A stretch of DNA of 64,000 nt. It comes from Owenia fusiformis. Its lineage: Eukaryota > Annelida > Polychaeta > Sabellida > Oweniidae. Shown here in pieces: positions 1 to 11,655 of this stretch. Both the position numbers and the translations under genes were made by a program. Where the stretch lies: NCBI GenBank assembly GCA_903813345.2, contig CAIIXF020000002.1:18362813-18426812 (forward strand), in the 5' to 3' direction. Under the pieces are notes generated by a model, which saw only the letters and a program-made list of their open reading frames with translations, was not told where the DNA came from and made no database searches. The first letter of the stretch is position 1, and every line of letters starts with the position of its first letter.

Positions 1-1
1 G

Positions 2-1600
2 GGTGGTACAAGTAGACTACAGGGTGATCCTAACTCTAGTATACATGGTAACACAAATGAACAGATATCTGACAATAATTCTCACCACTCAAAACCAGAA
101 AATAACAATTCTAACAATGATGTTGGTTCAAACAAGTCATTGAGCCACTCAACAAAAGCGCCACCTTTAGTTGTGTTCATACATGGCGGCGGTTGGAGAA
201 GAGGGCATCACGCGTCATGGAAATATTTCATATCAAGATATGACACTAACATTTTCATGGCTCTTGTACATCAGTTAATCTTCAGATTTTACGCTAATTT
301 CGGAAAAACACTTGCGGAAAATGGTATCCCATGTGCAGTTATTTCTTATCCAATTAGCCGATTGCAATTTCCCTGGACCATAGCTGAGCTAGTCACGTCA
401 TTTTTGACAAATTACCTAATGTTTGGTGCTGTATTTATATTAGGATTAATATTGATGGCTATCTCGGGATGTCCAACAGTGGTTGATTTACAAGACTACC
501 TCTTAGAGACTACATGGACCGATTTGAATCCACTGCTCACAATACTCTGTATGCACGGAGCCATCACGCAACTCCTTATATGGATAGTAATCATGTTCAA
601 TTCTCAGAATTACAACTTGACAAAACAAGCTGCAATTTTTCTCCCGGTGTGTCTTGCATTCATTAGTTACATGATATCACAATTCATCATGACATCACAG
701 CAACAGATAATGATATTCAGCATCATACTCATTATGACATCACAATTGAGTTTGCTATATCTTCAAACTCAGGTGCCCATAGTGCAGCACCCGCAGCCCG
801 TAAAATCTGTGGCCCGTTGTATATCCTGGCTTCACAAATCTAGAAAGTGGCAGGGACTATATGACCCAGAATCCATAGTCCTCCTAGGACACTCAGCAGG
901 GGGACACTTAGCAACTTTGCTTGCTCTTGACAACACATATCTCACGAATGCTGGATGTCACCCAAGTGTTATTAAGGTACAATTGCAACAAAACAATTTA
1001 AATGAAACCATCATTAAGCAATCAAACAAGATAATGGATTTCTTTAGAACTTCATGATAATATTTGAATGTATTCTATAATCATGTGAAGCATTTTGTAG
1101 AATTCATTCTAACTGAAAACGCACCATATAGCTATTTCTTAACTGATGCATATCTTTCATATTCCATATGTCATGTGTTATTCACCCTAAAATTGTATAT
1201 ATTCCAGGGAATCATATCGATGTCTGGGGTATACTCCGTACCAAGAATTGCAACATCGTGGATGGCAAAACACTTCATTATCATCCCAGCATTTGGAACT
1301 GACCAATCAGAATGGGAGATATCTTCACCTCTCACCCATGTGAAAAATCGAGCCATGAATGGCATCGGCATTCCTAAATTTCTCTTATTCTGTGCTGAAA
1401 GTGAATTTCCATTTCTACAAAAAGATGCAAGTGATTTGAGCGATAAGTTCAACGAATTTGATGTTTCGCATGAATATTTTATCATCAAAGGGACCAATCA
1501 TTTTACTATCGCATCAAACTTCGGTAGATATTCAGAGCATTATAATGAACATGTTACAAAACGCTGCATTGACTTTATACTAGGGACAGGATCAATGTGA
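2..1600 (+). CDS. Alpha/beta-hydrolase (carboxylesterase-like) with internal membrane insertion; 5' end outside window
   Basis: Two exons are visible: 2-976, open to the window edge, and 1208-1600, ending in a stop. The intron 977-1207 is GT..AG (AAG|GTAC and ATTCCAG|GGA) and phase 0. At least 455 residues are encoded. Numbered from the window edge, residues 1-50 are Asn/Ser-rich. HGGGW (61-65) is the oxyanion motif, GHSAGG places the nucleophile Ser at 298, and GTNHF gives the catalytic His at 423. A Glu in the AESEF stretch probably takes the acid position. The family includes isoprenylcysteine methylesterase-like, arylacetamide-deacetylase-like and kynurenine-formamidase-like esterases; substrate unknown. 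Between ISYP (115-118) and the nucleophile lie about 150 extra residues with roughly four hydrophobic segments (132-156, 177-199, 211-226, 236-253), so it is probably membrane-bound. No internal ATG is needed because the frame continues upstream. Confidence 0.85.
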
Positions 1601-1662
1601 AGAATTGTTATACACTGTACACTTAAATTGTAAAAAGTCATGAAATGTATTATAATTTAAAA

Positions 1663-1668
1663 AATAAA
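1663..1668 (+). promoter_or_regulatory. Polyadenylation signal of the hydrolase gene
   Basis: A canonical AATAAA lies 62 bases after the stop codon at 1598-1600, the expected place for a short 3' UTR. No other candidate is closer. Confidence 0.6.
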
Positions 1669-1699
1669 GTCAATTGAATATCATTCCATAAAAAAATAC

Positions 1700-2040
1700 T
1701 GTATTGGTCTCTAAAATTGTTTACTGATCACCCATTTTTAAAATCAGTGTTGCCTTTCTCAAACCAACCATAATAGATCACTGAAACCTTCCTAAAATCA
1801 CCCATTGCTTTCTGAGACCACCATACTTTTTTGAACCAACAATACCTTTCAAATACCATCCAAGGAGGGAAGCTGTTATTCAAACTGGATACTCCGTTGC
1901 CAAGAGTAGAACCTTGAAGAAATAATTTTACTAAATTGTTCAACTGCAGGCAACGGAGAATCAAGTTTGAATAATGGCTGCTAATCCTCCCTGAATATCA
2001 TCCATACCTTTCTCAAACCACCCCTATTTTTCTAAGACCA
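1700..2040. repeat. Degenerate lead-in repeats before the minisatellite
   Basis: The stretch contains loosely repeated pieces of the form accacc-ata-cctttctcaaacc about every 35-40 bases. It grades into the regular array that follows. No coding signal is visible. Confidence 0.4.
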
Positions 2041-4375
2041 CCGATACATTTCATCAAACACAATCCTATTGTGATATATGCCCTTCTCCATCAAACACAA
2101 ACAAAGCCCTTCTCTACCAAACACAACCATATTGAAATACAAGCCCTTCTCTTCCAAACACAACCATATTGGAATACAAGCCCTTTTCTACCAAACACAA
2201 CCATACACCCCCAAAATGCAATCTGATTTTCGACGCCGTTTCAGTGCCAAATTTCGGTGTCGTTTCGGCACCAAATGGACTGACTTGTCCGGTAGCAAAT
2301 GTTGGTGTCGAAAGGTTTCGGTGCCGTAACGGTGCCAAATTTTTTCGATGCCGAAACGGCGTCGAATTATATTGGCTATGTATTGTAATACAAGCCCTTT
2401 TCTACCAAACACAACCATATTGGAATAAAGCCCTTTTCTACCAAACACAACCATATTAGAACACAAGCCCTTCTCAACCAAGCATAAACATATTGGGAAA
2501 AGAGCACTTCTTTAACAAATACAACCATATTGGAATGCAAGCCATTTTCTACCAAACACAACCATATTGGAATACAAGCCCTTTTCTACCAAACACAATA
2601 TTGGAATACAAGCCCTTTTCTACCAAACACAATATTGGAATACAAGCCCCTTTCTACCAAACACAATATTGGAATACAAGCCCCTTTCTACCAAACACAA
2701 TATAAGAATACAAGCCCCTTTCTACCAAACACAACCATATTGGAATGCAAGTCATTTTCTACCAAACACAACCATATTGGAATACAAGCCCTTTTCTACC
2801 AAACACAATATTGGAATACAAGCCCTTTTCTACCAAACACAATATTGGAATACAAGCCCCTTTCTACCAAACACAATATTGGAATACAAGCCCCTTTCTA
2901 CCAAACACAATATTGGAATACAAGCCCCTTTCTACCAAACACAACCATATTGGAATACAAGCCCCTTTCTACCAAACACAATATAAGAATACAAGCCCCT
3001 TTCTACCAAACACAATATTGGAATACAAGCCCCTTTCTACCAAACACAACCATATTGGAAAACAAGCCCTTTTCTACCAAACACAATATTGGAATACAAG
3101 CCCCTTTCTACCAAACACAACCATATTGGAATACAAGCCCTTTTCTACCAAACACAACCATATTGGAATACAAGCCCTTTTCTACCAAACACAACCATAT
3201 TGGAATACAAGCCCTTTTCTACCAAACACAACCATATTGGAATACAAGCCCTTTTCTACCAAGCAGAACCATATTGGGATAAGAGCACTTCTTTACCAAA
3301 TACAACCATATTGTAATACAAGCCCTTTTCTACCAAACACAACCATATCGGAATACAAGCCCTTCTTTACCACACACAACCATATTGGAATACAAGCCCT
3401 TCTCTTTCAAACACAAGCATAATTGAATACAAGCCTTTTCTAACAAACACAACCATATTGGAATACAAGCCCTTTTCTACCAAACACAACCATATTGTAA
3501 TACAAGCCTTTTTCTACCACACACAACCATATTGGAATACAAGCCCTTCTCTACCAAACACAAGCATAATGGAATACAAACCCTTCTCTACCAAACACAA
3601 CCATATTGGAATACAAGCCTGTCTCTACCAAACACAACCATATTGGAATAGAAGCCCTTCTCAACCAAACACAACCATATTGGAATACAAGCCCTTCTCT
3701 TCCAAACAAATCCATATTGGAATACAAGCCCTTCTCTACCACACACAACCATATTGGAATACAAGGCCTTCTCTTCCAAACACAACCATATTGGAATACA
3801 AGCCCTTTTCTACCAAACACAATCATATTGGAATACAAGCCCTTCTTTACCACACACAACCATATTGGAATACAAGCCTGTCTCTTTCAAACACAAGCAT
3901 AATTGAATACAAGCCCTTTTCTACCAAACACAATCATATTGGAATACAAGCCCTTCTTTACCACACACAACCATATTGGAATACAAGCCTGTCTCTTTCA
4001 AACACAAGCATAATTGAATACAAGCCCTTTTTTACCAAACACAACCATATTGGAATACAAACCCTTCTCTACCAAACACAAGCATAATGGAATACAAGCC
4101 CTCCTCTACCAAACACAATATTGGAATACAAGCCCTTCTCTACCAAACACAATAATGTAATACAAGCCCTTCTCTACCAAACACAATATTGGAATACAAG
4201 CCCTTCTCTACCAAACACAATATTGGAATACAAGCCATTCTCTACCAAACACGTCAATATTGAAATACAAGCCCTTCTCTACCAAACACAATATTGGAAT
4301 ACAAGCCCTTTCCTACCAAACACAACCATATTAGAATACAAGCCCTTTTCTACCAAACACAACCATAGTGGGGCA
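2041..4375. repeat. Minisatellite, 37-bp and 34-bp units
   Basis: About 60 head-to-tail units are built on cattattggaatacaagccc followed by cttttctaccaaacacaac. Two unit lengths alternate: 37 bp with 'aaccatattgg' and 34 bp with 'aatattgg'. The short form is concentrated at about 2590-3110 and 4110-4310. A unit variant with 'aagcataattgaatac' recurs at 3415, 3893 and 4004. A non-repeat segment of about 170 bp (2212-2385) rich in ttcggtgcc-type words interrupts the array. Open reading frames exist in all three forward frames because neither unit contains a forward stop in any frame. This is a by-product of the repeat and not evidence for a protein. Confidence 0.95.
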
Positions 4376-5905
4376 CAAATCATATATAATATCAGAGATT
4401 CGATACAAGAATTGAGTGCATGTATAACATTTCTGTTTAATAAGATTTATATATAGAACTTTCAACCTGTATAGTTCCAACAAAAGAGAATTGATCTGTT
4501 ACACAAATACAAGGCAATATCAGTGTATATGTTAGCATTGCATGTTAACCTAAAATACTCTGTCTATGTATTATATGGTAGATTGTTTAATACTGCACAA
4601 TTACCCGTACAAATGTATGGGGTAGCAGTGGCACTTTAAACTTATTTTCCAATGAACATGTTGTGTTTTAGTCATTAAATGATCCGTAATCATATTGGAT
4701 AGTCAGATATGGGCGTGTGGCCACAGCTTATCTACTGAACGAAATGCGACTACCCAAGTGAATTTACAGGGTATTGAATTTTCCCTTGCATAATTTAAAT
4801 TGATTCATTAATTTATTGAGAAATGTGAACTAAGGATCAATGCAAATTATAACGTTGCAGACAAGTTGAAAAATGTTGTCGAGAAAATGCATATTTTCAA
4901 ATGGAACCCCTCTACTCCACTCGATTGTGACGCTTCCCCACTCATTTCTCACACAGAAGAGGTGAGTAGTGGGGGAAGTACAAAGGCTTGTCGTTAGATT
5001 CAAATAAATCTAAACAACTTAAAACCATACAGGCATCAAAGCAACCTACCCTAGAACTTCTTGATTTGCTTCTTGACCTCCTAGTAGACATAATGGTTCT
5101 GTTTTCTGCATAGATGTCTCTACCTTTCCACAGAATTGTTAACACCTGGTAAAAAGTTTAGTCCTACACTGTCATACATATAGCCTGAATTTACTGTTTC
5201 TTGACTCAATGAGGGTAAAGCCTTCACTTTTTCTCCCTTAGCCAAATAATGCCTACGAACTGTTGCTTATTGGCTAAATAAAGCTTAAAAGTGCTCCTTG
5301 TCCAAAATAAAGTCCAAAATAAAGCCAAAAATTGCTCCTCGGCCTAATGAAGCCTGATATATAACTTATTCTTCTGAGTGCAAAATAGCCAAGTGCGGGG
5401 CTTTAAACTGGGCCTGTTCTGCTAAATTAACTCCACCATCTCATTCAAAATAACTTGGAAAATTTTTACTATACTTTACGCTAACTGCTCCTAGCGTATT
5501 TAAATTCTAACGTACATTTTATTCATATCTGTTTATACAGTTAAAGGTCACAATAGCATATTGTCAATCTGCATAAGCCTATTTGAAGAACAGAAAAGCA
5601 ATCTTTAGATTTAAATCGATAATCTATAAGCTTTGACTAGTGGCTTACCTGGATCTATATACCTGCTGATTAATTCAAACTGTGCTGTCAATTATGCTGT
5701 TAAAAATACTCTGCATTGTTAACACTGAATAACAGGTGTAGTAGAATATCGTTGATGGATCGAATATCACAGTTAGAAAAAGGTCACTAGAAATGTAGCG
5801 TTCTTAACAACATCAAGTCTATTTGATTAATAGTGCTCATTTAAAGGGGGTTTCAATTTGAATAAGGTCTGTTTGGTTAATAGGAGACCGTTAACAGCTT
5901 GAATA
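4376..5905. other. Intergenic AT-rich stretch, no supported gene
   Basis: There is no long open frame and no recognisable repeat apart from a weak inverted pair around 4930-4980. On the minus strand, 5105-5050 could be a 56-nt exon (acceptor ..TATGCAG, donor G|GTAGGT) encoding an Arg/Ser-rich piece (STRRSRSKSRSSR). If real it might belong to CEP135 downstream of exon 4, but this is speculative. Confidence 0.35.
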
Positions 5906-5907
5906 TA

Positions 5908-6118
5908 CACTCCTCAGCATAAGTTTGGCAACTGGAAGTCCCATTTTTGATCACTAATTAAAGCTTTTGTTTGGTATTTTAAAAAATCAACAAATTTGAC
6001 TTCAATTTCTGAACAGTTATAATTAAGAAACAAAATTAAGAATACACGTTAACAGGCTTCGGCTTTGATATGCTATCAAATGCAAACTTCCAGTTTCCAA
6101 ACTTATTGGAGGGGAGTG
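5908..6118. mobile_element. MITE with about 44-bp terminal inverted repeats, TA target
   Basis: The ends begin CACTCC and share ATAAGTTTGG-AACTGGAAGT in inverted orientation, flanked by TA on both sides (5906-5907 and 6119-6120). The length is 211 bp with no coding capacity. The form fits a Tc1/mariner-type non-autonomous element. A separate end of the same family lies at 20222-20247. Confidence 0.75.
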
Positions 6119-6632
6119 TACATGTAAGAGTTGAAGTGTTAAAGTTAACAACTATTATATCAGACATAATAAGTTTATCTACTGGGAACACAATAATGCA
6201 GTTAATCGATTGCATATTAAATCTATAAATAATTAATAATTAATGAAATGTGATAAACTCACAAGTTTGTATTTATTAAGTGTGAATATTTTTGAACTGC
6301 AATTATAATTGTGGATACTTGTAATGATGTGATTTTTTATAAAGAAAAAATTAAGGTCAACTACTAGAATCATTATATAAACTCCATTATTATATATAAC
6401 AATAGTCATGCTTCAACCCTGTGTGACCCTCATCATCCCTGAGACGTGATGAAAGACTAAAATGACTATATCTGATTATTGTAAAAATATTTTGGAAAAA
6501 ATAAATGTATGTCTAAATTGCTTATGGAGTTTATGCAATATTTTTTGAGTTCTATTACTGTTCTTTGTGACTAAATTAATAATATTTTGCTGAACTTAAA
6601 TGACTAATAATTTCTTATTGAACAGAATAATG

Positions 6633-6826
6633 CTGTGATCTCCCCAGGTTTTTTTCTAAGGTGGGTGCAAAATTCTCAATTTCACAATTCAGACCAAAAT
6701 TGGTCAATTTTCATGATTTTTCTCATTTTCAAGTGGGTGCAAATGGATTTCAGGTGGGTGCAAGCCTATTTTCAAAATCTCAGATGGGTGCTGCACCCAC
6801 TTGCTTTAATGCTGGGGAGATCACTG
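6633..6826. mobile_element. Small MITE, ends CAGTGATCTCCCCAG
   Basis: Inverted termini (left CTGTGATCTCCCCAG, right complement CAGTGATCTCCCCAG) enclose 194 bp that contain three copies of a 'gtgggtgcaa' motif. The flanking octamers gaataatg and gaattgtt match at 5 of 8 positions, so an 8-bp hAT-type duplication is possible but eroded. Another terminus of this family occurs at 12175-12191. Confidence 0.6.
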
Positions 6827-7343
6827 GAATTGTTACAGATGATCTGTGTATGTGGAATAGTTCTAACAACTATAAAATATTTCAATAATTCATACTGTTT
6901 TTCTCGATGTGAAAATGAAACATGGCTAAATAGGTGACACATTTGCTAGGGTTTTGGGAGGGGTACATAATATTGGAAAAAATTGGAGAAATTACTCACT
7001 TTCTTGATTTATCGAATATTTACAAATGGATTAATGCAAATCATAAAACCAGATGATACTGGTGATCTGTGAATTGCAATTTTACTTTAAACTTGTGATT
7101 TTGAAAAAATTGAAATTTTAAAGATTTTTTAACATTGTGTCAATGAAGATTTAGCCTGATCCTTTTCAGAAAAGTTAAAAATCTTTGTATCAAAAGGTTT
7201 TGGATATTTCCAATAAAATTCATCTTGGGAGAATTTTGGAGCAATTTTTCAAGTTAAAGTATACCCATTGAATTTTTCGCCATCTATTGACAATCATGAA
7301 GGCCATTGTGGTTTATATTTTCCAAGCTTTAATTGAAATCAAA
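6827..7343. other. AT-rich stretch without recognised features
   Basis: No open frame, repeat or RNA signal was seen here. Confidence 0.5.
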
Positions 7344-7730
7344 GGACCATTCTCGGTTTGGAGAACGAAGTTCATCAATCTAAATGAGCATTATCCATGC
7401 TTCGGACAAATTTGATTTTTTTACATAATATAGATTTGAATGTCTTCTTTTGAATAGTCATAATTTAATTTGGGTAATATTTCTAGATTTTTCACAAAAA
7501 AATATTAGCGCAGTACACTGATGAACTTCTTGCCCCAAATCAAGACTTGTATTTTATTGAATCGGTCAAATTGAGCGTTATCCCTGCTTCAGACCAATTT
7601 GTTATTTTTACATCTTGTAGATTTAAATGTCCTCTTTTGAACATTCATAGTTTAATTTGGGTAATATTTCTATATTTTTCATGAACAAATTATTAGCCCA
7701 GGAGACTGTTCTCCAAACCGAGAATCGTCC
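7344..7730. mobile_element. 387-bp element with 23-bp inverted ends and internal direct duplication
   Basis: GGACCATTCTCGGTTTGG at 7344 and its near-exact complement ending at 7730 (22 of 23 bases) bound the element. Inside, about 130 bp (7375-7505) is repeated directly at 7560-7695 with roughly 80 percent identity. A second inverted pair (gaagttcatca and tgatgaacttc) is nested inside. No coding capacity. Confidence 0.65.
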
Positions 7731-9576
7731 TTTCTAAAATATGAATTTTCAACCATTCCAAAGATCATTCAACTTTTGAAGTGGATTTAACCACCTGTAT
7801 GTCCCTGCTGTTTCCACAATTCACCCATTTTGTGTATATTTTCACAGTAAATTGTAGGCTTTTTCAACTTTTGTATGTTATTTTTACTATATATTGTAAA
7901 AGGGCGGCTATGTGCGAAAAATACCTGGTTCTAATACATAGATTTTGAAGAACTCTAAAACTCCATCTTAGTTAGGGGTAATTCCTTTGATTGAGTCTTG
8001 ACCAAAATGGGAATTCTGAGAATACATGTGAGTCAATAAAAAAACAGCTACCCAATCAAAACTGTATTTATTTCAATTTACTTACATGAGTCTCTGGCAA
8101 GCCGATTGATTTAAAGATAACATTTCCAATTTACTCGAAATAAAATTTGAAATCAAAATGAGATCTTAGCCTGGTCTAAACATTGATGGCGCAAATATTT
8201 CGATGTAATAATTTTAAGTAGACACAAGCCATTTGGCTTTAAAATTGAAACATTAGCTGCTGAAGGTATACATGCAGTAGCATAAAATATATTTTAGCAA
8301 ATAAAATCTACACAAAACCACTTTAAAGTGCCTCGCTAAAATTGGCAACACAAAAAAAGTTATTTTGCACACTGATGCTAAAACTAATGTCTATAGTAAA
8401 CACTACTAAAAGCATATACATTTTCAATTCATTGGCTGCAATCACAAATGTCTAACCATTTGTTTCAGATGTGAGCATCAAATACTGAAAGTGAATTTCA
8501 AGAAAAAACTATGGTTATAACGTAGCGACGATAAAGTCCCATGAAACGAGGACCAAGTGATTGAAGAGTTGAAGCGATGGTTATGTCTGCCATTTGTGAC
8601 AATGGTATCTGACTTTACCATTGTCAGGCTATTCTGGTGTGAACTTATACAGTCAATAATAACACTGTGACATATGTAAAGTTTTTCAAGTGAAACTCAA
8701 CTCTATTTCAAGACATTTGTCTGTTGGACAGATACCATAAAAGTTCATATTTATTGAACGTTTCGTTTCAATCATCTTTCTTGAAAGTTAAGTGATATGA
8801 TCCAAAAATGAACTGGATTTTCTCCTTCATTTAGACGCATGCACTAACTTTATTGAATAAATTGATACAATTAAAACATGATTCACAGTTGTCCTCAATA
8901 TGCACGGTGTCAAATAAATCCTATCCCCCTGCCACAGCTAAACCCTTAATAGATAGCATACTTAATGTGATATACCATTGGAAAGATCATCCAAAGTTAC
9001 ATTAACTCACCATCAACTCTCAAGTATAACGATGTCCTTAAAAGTTAGTGTGCCCTCCTCCGGCAGCTTTTATTGCATCAAAATAAATATAGAAACTGCT
9101 TGAAAATATACATTTTGCCTCTGAATCATCAACATATTTGAAAACAAAATATCACTAAGGTAAATAAGGTGTTTGTATCAAATGCTGGTGGAGCCTGATC
9201 AACTCTGCTCGGGATAACTCCTCATCATATCTGCTTCAGTTTAATCCCCGAAAGCAGGAGGAGTGAGACTGCTGATGAAGCAACTCTTTCCCGACGTAAA
9301 TATAAGAGGAAAATGTTGGCCTGGTAACTGAATTGTCGAAATTTAGTGTAAAAATACTGAATAGAACTAGAAATATTGTCATTTCATTGATGTAAATAAA
9401 TAAAAATAATGGTGCCAAGAGGAGCCCATCATCCTGAAAGGTATTATATAATAGGGCTCCATATGGAGCCTATTGTCGTGAAAGGGTTAAACAACTGTAT
9501 GCATATCTGATTCCTGATTCCTTCATATGTCACCATTTCTTAGTCAGGTGACATAAAATGATAAATACAAACTAAC
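7731..9576. other. Presumed CEP135 intron or downstream region, few features
   Basis: An 11-bp perfect stem with an 8-base loop lies at 8597-8626 (TGACAATGGTA and TACCATTGTCA). A near-perfect 25-bp palindrome around GGCTCCATATGGAGCC lies near 9455. No further CEP135 exon could be recognised here on the minus strand. Confidence 0.45.
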
Positions 9577-11655
9577 CTGTTTCCTGAACATTGACACTTT
9601 TTTCTCAATTGCTGTTTTCTCATCAACAATTCTGGTCACCTGACTCTCAAGCTCAGCTATCCTGTTGTCAGCCACCTAAAACATAAATATCACAGATAGA
9701 GGAATGTAGAGTCAGATTTTGTAGATATTCAACTAAAAGTAGGGGTCAAGAATAAAGTTGAAAACATGCCTAGATTCACATTATTGGCATTCGATTCTCA
9801 ATTTATTGCCCAAAAGGCAACTATTTTTTCAAGTTCATTCAGAGTGAAAAGTGATTGCAATTGGCAGTCAGGCAGTTGTTTGAAACCCTGATTTAAGTGA
9901 GTCCAAAAAAGTCCAATTTTGATAAAATTACTTAATATACTAAACATACTATTACAGACCATATTCCACATTTATACAAATAAGGCCTGTGAAGAAAATG
10001 TCCCTTGTAATTGTATGATTTGCACTTGTATGAACTAATTGCAATACAATCTGTTGATGAAAAAATAGAAATGTAACTTTCTTGAAATGAATAATAAGGC
10101 ACAAACATGCAGAATGTCACCACCTGCCATTTGCTACAGATACTGAATGCTAAACACCAACTCCGAACATCCACAAAAAAGTTGGAGACTACAAGAATTG
10201 TGGTGGTGACATTAAATGTATCAAAGTAGGACTCATAACTTACCTGAAGTAGATCAGCGACGTATGGGTCATCGGCCTGAGGTAGGGGTGGGGATGGGGT
10301 TGTGGAGGGGGGCAATAGGCAATCAGTCTCCATGCGTTGGCGTCTGAATGGAATTGATTTCTTCCTACCACCTGCAAATATTCAGTTTACATTTTTTTAT
10401 TTCAAAAGAGAACCATGGCTGAAAGCCCATGACAAAACAAATAGTTTAAAGTAATTAATGCATTGAAAAGAGTGACATCTATCTAACTTTTAAAAGTGTG
10501 GTATGAGTTTTTGATTTAAGCAGAAGATGCCTTGTTGTGTTAAGGTAAGGGTAAATCCAAATTATTAAAATTTTATGTAATTTTTCTAGAGAATAGTAGC
10601 TTACAATTAATTTTCTTTATGTTATTGATTTATTTCTAATATAAAGAATCAAAATATTTTGATTTAAGCGACATTGTGTGACTGCTTTAATATATTTACA
10701 TACCTGGTGTCTGCACAACAGCCTGGAAGTTTTTTTCTTGGAGTTGCAAGATCTTTTCTGTCTTTGCCTTAGATTCTTGTTCTATAGCACGTATCTTGTG
10801 AACATATTGGTTATTGAGGAATCTCAGATCTGCACTGTCATGTTCTAGCTTTCTCAAACTTTCTTTCAGATCTGTAATCATTTAAAATGCAAATTATGAG
10901 AATGATTTTTAAGATGGATCATGAAAATACATTGTAACATACATGAAGTTTATATTCATACATAAAGACTATAACAAGAATTCCATATCTATACTTTCTA
11001 AATTTGTCATCGTTTTGGTAGTGAAATAAAAATAAATCATTTTACATGTACTTTTAAATTGTGTGGTGTGGCTAATCTAAATTGCACACATTACCATTGA
11101 CTAGGGGTTTCACGTGAATTTCTCACAACAGGCTAAATAAATGAAAAACAGGCAAACTTAATGAAAATCAAAAACTTTATGTTGAAAAGTTCCTCAAAAC
11201 AACAGGCGATTTTATGGTAAAAAAATCACTTGTTGCCTCCTGCTTATGAAACCCCTGTTGACCAAAGGCCAAAACTCATCTCTAGTACCAGTCTATCCAT
11301 CAGACATTTTACATTCTTAATTATCCACTGATGCATGTTTCTTACCTCTTATTGTAGCATCAGACTCCTCAGTTTTCTTGATCAGCTGAACATGGAGTTG
11401 ATTATTTTCTTTGACTAGTTTAGCATTGTCACTTTTATATGGGTCTACTGCTGCACTGAAATCCTTTGTTTCCTTAGGACGTACTGTTTCTAGCTTTGCA
11501 CGTTTGAGGCTCTCTGTTGTGTGTATTAGATCAGCAAATAGTCTCTCCACGAGAGGGAGGGATTCAATCCCAAGAGGCTGCCTATAACCTAACTGGTCGA
11601 GTCTTTTGCGCAATGCAACAAATTTTTCCTGTGCCATCGACATTCTGCTTTAGCT
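9577..11655 (-). CDS. CEP135: Centrosomal protein CEP135, exons for the N-terminal ~229 residues
   Basis: Four exons on the minus strand: 11655-11346 (5' UTR to 11644, ATG 11643-11641), 10871-10704, 10371-10244 and 9675-9577. All have GT..AG borders and consistent phases. The first coding exon has KRLDQLGYRQ, ESLPLVERLF and DLIHTTESL; later exons give LRFLNNQY, LQEKN, AVVQTPGG, FRRQRM and DDPYVADLLQVADNRI. All match the conserved N-terminus of CEP135, a coiled-coil centriole and cartwheel-associated protein of about 1100 residues needed for centriole assembly. A pyrimidine-rich 3' splice site (CTTTTCAG) just before 11655 implies an upstream non-coding exon. The rest of the protein after residue 229 was not found in the window. 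Start choice: the first ATG, with a second ATG two codons later. Confidence 0.93.
10115..10211. mobile_element. MITE in CEP135 intron 3, ends TGTCACCACC
   Basis: AATGTCACCACC at the left is mirrored by GGTGGTGACATT at the right; length is about 97 bp. A copy with the same ends and a similar 'gccatttg' subterminal word lies at 57231-57364. Confidence 0.6.
11102..11257. mobile_element. MITE in CEP135 intron 1, ends AGGGGTTTCA
   Basis: AGGGGTTTCA and TGAAACCCCT bound about 156 bp. The pentamer TTGAC lies directly outside both ends (11097-11101 and 11258-11262), consistent with a target duplication. Several 'acaggc' words occur inside. No coding capacity. Confidence 0.6.

Noticed and set aside
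2493-4087. Open frames up to 250 codons in all three forward frames (repeating KPFSTKHN / YQTQPYWNTS)
   Set aside because: They follow from a stop-free 37/34-bp repeat read in every frame; there is no start context, splice signal or non-repeat coding sequence.
9236-10333. Minus-strand frames longer than the CEP135 exons
   Set aside because: Only the parts between splice sites match CEP135; the remainder is intron read-through.
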